From Candidatus Saccharibacteria bacterium UBA2834 (GTDB taxonomy: Bacteria; Patescibacteriota; Saccharimonadia; Saccharimonadales; Saccharimonadaceae): a stretch of 11,049 nt of DNA. Each line of letters opens with the position of its first letter. Position 1 is the first letter of the stretch. Of the stretch, positions 6,356 to 11,049 are shown piece after piece. The notes beneath the pieces are model-generated. The model did not search any database and was not told the origin of the DNA. It saw only the letters and a list, made by a program, of their open reading frames with translations. The stretch lies in contig DEGE01000010.1 of assembly GCA_002351365.1 (NCBI GenBank), positions 14,371 to 25,419 on the forward strand, written 5' to 3'. Made by a program: the position numbers and the translations under genes.

Positions 6356-6393
6356 CCACAGAAAAAGCAGGCCCAGGCCTGCTCTTTCTGTGG
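6356..6393. terminator. Long hairpin after rdgB, probable bidirectional terminator
   Basis: CCACAGAAA (6356-6364) pairs with TTTCTGTGG (6385-6393), and AGCAGGCC (6366-6373) pairs with GGCCTGCT (6376-6383), with one A-C mismatch between the two blocks. There is no T-tract beyond the outer stem. The inner stem is followed by CTTTCTG on the plus strand and by an uninterrupted TTTTT on the minus strand, so termination may be better from the minus side. It begins 12 nt after the rdgB stop. Confidence 0.6.
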
Positions 6394-6542
6394 TACACCC
6401 TAGTTCATGAAGTTATAACCATAATTAAGAGTGATGCCTTCTATAGTATAAGCTACGGCAATATGCGGAAGCAAGAAGTGGAGGCCGCCATGTCGTAGTT
6501 TTTTCTTATCTTAAAATAATAACTTTAATGGGGAACTATAAG

Positions 6543-6782
6543 ATGATTACGATTAATGACAATGAGGTATCGCAGATATGCGAAATGTGCGGCAATGAAT
6601 CACACATAAAGCTCACAGATGAAGAATTATGGGCATTCAAGGACTATTTGATGGGTGGATTACTGATTCAGGAGTGTTTGCCCACCCTCAATAAGTGTGA
6701 ACGTGAATTCTTGAAGAGCGGATATTGTGCCGAATGCCAAGAGTTACTGTTTAACAACGGATACACGAGAAGGTTATACTAA
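6543..6782 (+). CDS. Small CxxC/CxxC putative zinc-binding protein, 79 aa
   Basis: Cysteines at 13/16 (CEMC) and 62/65 (CAEC) form two CxxC knuckles that could bind one zinc ion. Between them is a helical stretch with LIQECLPTL...EREFLKSGYC at about 41-62. This pattern, LIQ-x-x-PxL-x(n)-REFL-xxG-x-C, is one I associate with small hypothetical proteins of phages, plasmids and accessory regions; the function of these is unknown, and the match is from memory. I chose the ATG at 6543 because GGGGAA (6530-6535) lies seven nt upstream. An in-frame ATG at 6528 would add five residues; AATAAT at 6515-6520 sits seven nt before it, so leaderless initiation there is an alternative. It is a single gene closed by its own terminator, with unrelated neighbours. 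Confidence 0.75.
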   Translation: MITINDNEVSQICEMCGNESHIKLTDEELWAFKDYLMGGLLIQECLPTLNKCEREFLKSGYCAECQELLFNNGYTRRLY

Positions 6783-6803
6783 ATCAATAATCATTGTTAA
6801 AGA

Positions 6804-6837
6804 AAAAATATAATGGGGCCGCCACCATTATATTTTT
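6804..6837. terminator. Bidirectional intrinsic terminator
   Basis: AAAAATATAATGG (6804-6816) and CCATTATATTTTT (6825-6837) are perfect 13-bp complements around an 8-nt loop (GGCCGCCA). The A-tract and T-tract at the ends give a U-run in either direction, so it can end the plus-strand zinc protein gene and the minus-strand pseudogene, whose last frame stops inside the stem (6830-6828). Confidence 0.8.
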
Positions 6838-7320
6838 GCACTTTTTAGGCATGACAGAGCCCCCCGAAGCACTTTCTCCTTAGCAACGACTACGTCGGTG
6901 CGTGGAGTGGGACCAAACCACATTCTTATTTGTTTCGCCAACAGCAATGTCGCCTAAATCTTCACTAATAGCGTTTAGCATCGCGACAATTTCGCCGACA
7001 GAAAAACCACCCTTTTGGCCAGTGCGTAATAAGAATAGACGAAAATATTCTCGGGCGTTAATAGTTTATTCTTACTCAAACGATAATGATAAAAGCCAAG
7101 GACATTTAATGCGTCTCCAGCCATGGAGGGCTTTTCCGCCGCTTTGCTAACGTGGGATCCGTTATAGGTATGCGCTACCGGTGGATTGTCGGACGGCTTA
7201 ACTACTTCAGGGTTTCGCATTTTTTAAAGTGCACTCAAAAGCTTCGATGTTTCTATAGTCATCGTCGTCAAAGCCGCACAAGGCAAATATCAAGGCTTCA
7301 GGCCCATCTAGTACTCCGCG
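6828..7320 (-). pseudogene. Frameshifted remnant of an unrecognised protein-coding gene
   Basis: No intact gene fits this stretch, but the minus strand reads like protein in pieces. Frame 1 covers 7320-7210 (GPEALIFALCGFDDDDYRN), frame 2 covers 7220-6978 (LNVLGFYHYRLSKNKL, then TPENIFVYSYYAL), frame 1 again covers about 7020-6910 (GGFSVGEIVAMLNAISEDLG), and frame 2 again covers about 6911-6828 (TDVVVAKEKVLRGALSCLKS). The switches fall near 7215, 7015 and 6911, where runs of A, G or C occur. Upstream, an in-frame TAG at 7323-7321 and no clear start add to the picture. Together this suggests a protein of about 160 residues inactivated by small indels, or an assembly with indel errors. I do not recognise the family. 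The two plus-strand ORFs over this region look like shadows with unlikely composition. Confidence 0.45.
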
Positions 7321-7346
7321 CTAGACGGCTTTCCCCTCCGCTCCCG

Positions 7347-7375
7347 CCCCCTTGGTAACAAGGGGGTATTTTTTA
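7347..7375 (+). terminator. Intrinsic terminator oriented to the plus strand
   Basis: CCCCCTTG (7347-7354), loop GTAA, CAAGGGGG (7359-7366), then TATTTTTTA (7367-7375). The T-run is on the plus side only. The minus-strand adhesin gene stops 14 nt away at 7380, and seen from that gene the stem has no U-tract, so this element does not look designed for it. Confidence 0.75.
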
Positions 7376-7379
7376 TCGA

Positions 7380-10300
7380 TTAACGACGCTTATGGAACGC
7401 GCGATAACAAGCGAAGCTCGCAATAAAGGCGATTAACCCTACACTTGTGACAATAGTAATTGGATCTGCAGTATTTGGGTTTTCCAACTTGCGGTAGTAG
7501 TAGGTTACAATTTGGTCATTTTCTTCAAAGTTATAATCTTCCTTGTCTGGTGATTTGACTAACTCGTAGTCCTTACATTCTTTGGCACGAGTGTGATATG
7601 GGTCACCAATCAAGCCTACCGCGTTATCGGATTTGCAAACTTCTTTATCTGTGCCGATTTCAATAAACTTCGTAATAATCCGACCAGGAATTCTGATTGG
7701 GGTTGGCTCGTCATCTTCCTCATCGCCAGGCTCCGTTTCGTTGGTTGGTTCGGCATCGACATTAACAAGAGTAACGTGACCGGTTGCTTCATTATTTAGT
7801 TCGCGATCTGTACCAAGGATGCCATCATATACTAGTGAGATATTGTGCTCAAAACTCTTAGTATTAGCACTGGCATAAGTATTAATGTCAACCCAATCCT
7901 CTTCCCAGGTGATGGTTAGATTTTCGGCGTCATAAACACCACCATCGAGCTCAGATTGATCTTCCACGATTGGATGCGGAAGTTTATCTACAATCTTTAC
8001 CTTCGCATCACCCATATAGTCGGTAAGTTCTACGTCATACTTAATCTTATAATCTACAGCCTGATCTTTCTTAGTAATTTCGGTTGTAGTAGAAGACTTA
8101 GTAATCTTGTTTTTAATCTTTGAATCTTTGAGATAATTAGTCAGTACATAGGCGCTGCCATTCTTTGATGCGCCGTCGATACTGGCCGAAATAGTACCAT
8201 CATCCGCAACTACCGTACGGACAGTCCAAGGGCCAGCAATTTTGTAGCCTTGTGGCGCTTCGGTTTCCGTTAAAGTACCCGTGCCGACGCCAAGATTCGG
8301 AATCACCAACATGCCATCTGAGGCGTTATAGGTTTTATCGGCAAAGCTAAATTTTGCTCCGGCCAACAAAGAGCCGTCTTTCTTTTCTTTACGGGCATAC
8401 AAGGTTGCGCGCGTAAAGCCGGCATCGTTATTTTCTGATTCATAATGATATGACAGCATTGCGTCTGCCGCAGGCAGGCCATTTATGGCAATGTTCGCTG
8501 TCGTTAGAGCGCCGTTCGCCACAGCTGGAGTTGCATCGGAGTCAATTTTATCATCACTACCAATATCCTTTTTTGCGAGGCCATAATCGCCACCTTCAAT
8601 TTTTACTACATAGTTCCCTGCCGGCAGCAAATCGAATCTATACCGTCCTTGAGAGTCTGTCTTTATACTTTCGTATTCTCGGCCAAGTATGTCCTTAGCC
8701 TTCATATTCGATTGGTCATAAATACGAACGACACTTCCAGCTATTACAGACTCGTCGCCGTCGCGTATGCCATTATCATTCGCATCATACCATGCTAAGC
8801 CCGATATCTCACGGTGTACGACTTGTGCGGACACTATATTGCTAGTAACAATTCCTATTTGCCCATCCGCAAACTCGTAGAAATTGTTCGAGTAGACATC
8901 TCCCGGCTGCTGTACCTTACCGCCAATGGCATACAACTCACCATCAGCGTCAATCGGCGTGAGCGAAAGGTCTACATTGACGTAACCATTGGATTGCACG
9001 TCCCCTAGGTAGAAATATAGTGCTGCTAGGCCATCAAGGTAGATGTTATTATAAGTAATCGTCTTTGAAGTTTCGTTTACAGTTGCACCAGTCAGCTTGT
9101 TCCATGTTTCGCCAGATCTATTTGCAAGAATAGTCTCGACACTATTAGGATTGCGCATTTCCTCTTCGTCGCTAGCGAATACTCCAGATTCAGTTTTTGC
9201 CACATCAAAGCTTGACGGCGCATTTATGTAATCTAGTGTTATTGTTTTTAGGCGATATCCTCCACTAAAGGATGAATCGCGTCCATCGTCATTGTATGGC
9301 AGAATATCCATCGCCCGCACATTCTTAACCACGTCGCTATCACTGTTGCCAAAGTGTAGCGAAAAGTGAATATCGCCGCCTACCTCTACTAATGGGCTGG
9401 CCGTTTTCGATACTGAAGACGTAGCTAGCTTAATGACCGTAATCGTGGTCTCAGAGAGATTGCCGTTCGACGCTGAGATAATCCTCTTATCAGCGCCAGA
9501 AGAAATCGTAGCGAGAACGCTAAGCTTGTCGTTATTGTTGACGTCATTCGCCGTACCGGCCTCGCCGATTGTGGCCTTAAATGTTATTGGAGGCATCTCC
9601 TCGCCAACTTTTTGATTCTCTACGATCCAAGTTATGGTTTGCGCTCCACTAGAGTCCGTAGTTATATCGACTGGAGGCGTGCTAGATGACCCCATGATAT
9701 ATTTTAGCTTCTTAGGAACCACTGCCGTAATGACAACATCAGCGCGCTGGTTTGAGCTCTCGTCTTCTTGATTTTCAGATAAGACATTCATACTCGGAAA
9801 GATGGAAAACTCGGCCACCCGTTCACCCTTGTCTAGGTCGTATACAACTTTTTCGACTTCCGCTCCAGTTGATGAGGTTGTCTTATCGTTAACTCTTATA
9901 CTTATGCTGTTCACGGCACCAATTATGAGCAATGAGTTGCCATATTCTACACCACCCTTATGTCCACCCACCAATGAACCATTCTCATAGGCCGACTTAG
10001 TGTAGGTCGTCGGGAAGTGCGCATAGGTCGGCTTAATATAGCCTGGCGCGTATTCGCCTACCCCATATGAAGAATCGCCCAACCCATATGATCCGTCAGG
10101 TCTCACATAACTCTTCCAATCGGCGATCTCGCCCTCTTCTCTCCAGGCTCGCATATGGCCCGTTTTTTGGAATACTAAGCCCACATTATTAACACTGTTA
10201 GAAACGTCGACGACTAAGGATGACTCAATTATCGTCCCGTCTCCAGAATAAATTATTTCGCCATGAACGGTCAGGAGATAACCAACACATACGTATCCAG

Positions 10301-11049
10301 CATTATTAAGGTCCTGAATCGAATCAAAGTAAACGAGGTTTTCTTCAGTAGCCCGGTTCATTTCCTCCTCGTTAACCCACCCTGTCTTGTCTGGCTTAGC
10401 AGCATATAGAATTTGATGGCCGTCAACCCTGGACAAACTAGACGTAGCCTTAAATGTGATTGGCTCTTGCACGTCGTCGGCAACTTTAAAAACATTATTA
10501 TCGAATTTCTCCAGAATAGATACGTGTCTTAAGCCACCATCGCCATTATATCTCGCCTCCTGCCTTAGGATTATTCGCTCGCCAACGAAAGCACTACTGT
10601 CGCCACGTGACCACGCACTGGCTTTTATGGTTTTACTGTCGTAGTTTACGAAATAGTTACGTTGCGAGATGCTTCCCTTTGGATAAAGTGTAATATTCGA
10701 GGCGCTCGAGTTGTTATTGTCTATTAAATCGCTCGTAGTCTCTATGCCAGAAAGCGATGTAGCTTGCATATTCTGCGCGGTCGCGCTAACCAGGAATGTA
10801 GAAGCGGTATTAATATTCCTAGGAAAACGCGCAATAAACTGCAGGTACCCCACCGAGAAGAATCCTATATTCTTGCCAAATTGTACTGATGGCGTGTTTT
10901 GGAGGCCGTCTTCTGGGAAAATTAGGCTTTTTAGGTCAAAATCGTAATCGCGAACCACAACATGATACACGTTCAAGTTATTCTCATCCTGCACGACAGA
11001 GTACTTGCCACCATTCCAACAAGTCTGTTTACGATTCCCATTATTATTG
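7380..11049 (-). CDS. Large modular cell-surface adhesin with sorting-type C-terminus (5' end beyond the window)
   Basis: The frame is open to the right edge, giving 1222 codons with the N-terminus missing; the GTG at 10994 is only an internal candidate start because the frame continues NNNGNRKQTC... upstream. In translation order: a unique beta-rich region (about 11049-9430), a DUF11-like repeat starting KTASPLVEVGG (about 9425-9060), and an SdrD_B-like domain with WYDANDNGIRDGDE and ending in DAGFT (about 8815-8410). Next come a SpaA/CnaB-like domain with TETEAPQGY (about 8405-8115), a further fimbrial-type repeat (about 8110-7760), an acidic linker, and a MucBP-like repeat ending QIVTYYYRK (about 7690-7490). 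It closes with NPNTADP (7481-7461), a membrane helix and the tail HKRR. That end has the layout of a sortase signal. It probably mediates attachment to host cells or a substrate; the target is unknown. Confidence 0.85.
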   Translation of the reverse strand, partial: NNNGNRKQTCWNGGKYSVVQDENNLNVYHVVVRDYDFDLKSLIFPEDGLQNTPSVQFGKNIGFFSVGYLQFIARFPRNINTASTFLVSATAQNMQATSLSGIETTSDLIDNNNSSASNITLYPKGSISQRNYFVNYDSKTIKASAWSRGDSSAFVGERIILRQEARYNGDGGLRHVSILEKFDNNVFKVADDVQEPITFKATSSLSRVDGHQILYAAKPDKTGWVNEEEMNRATEENLVYFDSIQDLNNAGYVCVGYLLTVHGEIIYSGDGTIIESSLVVDVSNSVNNVGLVFQKTGHMRAWREEGEIADWKSYVRPDGSYGLGDSSYGVGEYAPGYIKPTYAHFPTTYTKSAYENGSLVGGHKGGVEYGNSLLIIGAVNSISIRVNDKTTSSTGAEVEKVVYDLDKGERVAEFSIFPSMNVLSENQEDESSNQRADVVITAVVPKKLKYIMGSSSTPPVDITTDSSGAQTITWIVENQKVGEEMPPITFKATIGEAGTANDVNNNDKLSVLATISSGADKRIISASNGNLSETTITVIKLATSSVSKTASPLVEVGGDIHFSLHFGNSDSDVVKNVRAMDILPYNDDGRDSSFSGGYRLKTITLDYINAPSSFDVAKTESGVFASDEEEMRNPNSVETILANRSGETWNKLTGATVNETSKTITYNNIYLDGLAALYFYLGDVQSNGYVNVDLSLTPIDADGELYAIGGKVQQPGDVYSNNFYEFADGQIGIVTSNIVSAQVVHREISGLAWYDANDNGIRDGDESVIAGSVVRIYDQSNMKAKDILGREYESIKTDSQGRYRFDLLPAGNYVVKIEGGDYGLAKKDIGSDDKIDSDATPAVANGALTTANIAINGLPAADAMLSYHYESENNDAGFTRATLYARKEKKDGSLLAGAKFSFADKTYNASDGMLVIPNLGVGTGTLTETEAPQGYKIAGPWTVRTVVADDGTISASIDGASKNGSAYVLTNYLKDSKIKNKITKSSTTTEITKKDQAVDYKIKYDVELTDYMGDAKVKIVDKLPHPIVEDQSELDGGVYDAENLTITWEEDWVDINTYASANTKSFEHNISLVYDGILGTDRELNNEATGHVTLVNVDAEPTNETEPGDEEDDEPTPIRIPGRIITKFIEIGTDKEVCKSDNAVGLIGDPYHTRAKECKDYELVKSPDKEDYNFEENDQIVTYYYRKLENPNTADPITIVTSVGLIAFIASFACYRAFHKRR

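Noticed and set aside
7006..7020. Programmed frameshift at the AAAAGGG run in the minus-strand remnant
   Set aside because: The phase does not give a standard X XXY YYZ slippery heptamer, and other frame switches occur nearby, so decay or sequence error is simpler.
6841..7345. A structural RNA such as tmRNA or RNase P RNA
   Set aside because: I looked for the tmRNA T-loop (GTTCGAATC type) with a tag frame and for the RNase P GAGGAAAGTC core on both strands and found neither; only a loose GGGGAAAGCC match near 7325-7334 on the minus strand.
6902..7358. Two plus-strand ORFs (82 and 68 residues) in the gap before the adhesin
   Set aside because: Odd composition, no ribosome sites, and the minus strand reads more like protein here, though broken.
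1..11049. CRISPR array, insertion sequence or long direct repeat
   Set aside because: No regularly spaced repeats, transposase-like ORF or terminal inverted repeats were seen.

Overview
The window looks like a chromosome segment of a small-genome bacterium with a Gram-positive-type envelope, most likely a Patescibacteria/CPR lineage close to Candidatus Saccharibacteria. This is an inference from protein style: a sortase-like anchored adhesin with DUF11, SdrD_B, SpaA and MucBP-like modules and a divergent Ham1/RdgB pyrophosphatase. TGA is used as a stop and the standard bacterial code fits every ORF. A clostridial or mollicute-like source is the main alternative, because the left-hand operon has close clostridial-type architecture.

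Positions 1-5270 (minus strand) hold a compact surface-protein export operon, read right to left. It encodes a TasA/camelysin-like SipW-dependent secreted protein (5270-4719), an extended polytopic SipW-type signal peptidase with a Ser/His dyad (4698-3544), a two-pass DUF5305-like membrane protein (3542-2460), and a 797-residue surface protein with a FN3 domain and a Hint autoprocessing domain (2476-83). The start of one more gene with a signal-like N-terminus runs off the left edge (54-1). Spacings are 20 nt, 1 nt and a 17-nt overlap, so translation is probably coupled. The promoter is an extended -10 type, and a perfect 8-bp inverted repeat covers its -10 box, which points to a repressor site. 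The simplest model is that the peptidase matures its two neighbours, which share an N-terminal signal motif, and that the Hint protein then processes itself at the surface.

Positions 5340-6400 (plus strand) carry a divergent set: a 31-residue very basic peptide with its own promoter and terminator, a 52-residue single-pass membrane protein that may be translated from a leaderless mRNA, and the RdgB-like nucleotide sanitation enzyme, followed by a long hairpin. Positions 6540-6840 hold a small CxxC/CxxC putative zinc protein with a bidirectional terminator. Positions 6828-7345 have no intact gene. The minus strand there shows protein-like reading in two alternating frames, best explained as a frameshifted pseudogene (or assembly errors), and a plus-oriented terminator closes the region without an evident plus-strand gene.

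Positions 7380-11049 (minus strand) hold the C-terminal 1222 codons of a large adhesin whose start lies beyond the right edge. It ends in a MucBP-like repeat, a variant sorting motif NPNTADP, a membrane helix and a basic tail. The window as a whole is therefore dominated by cell-surface functions.
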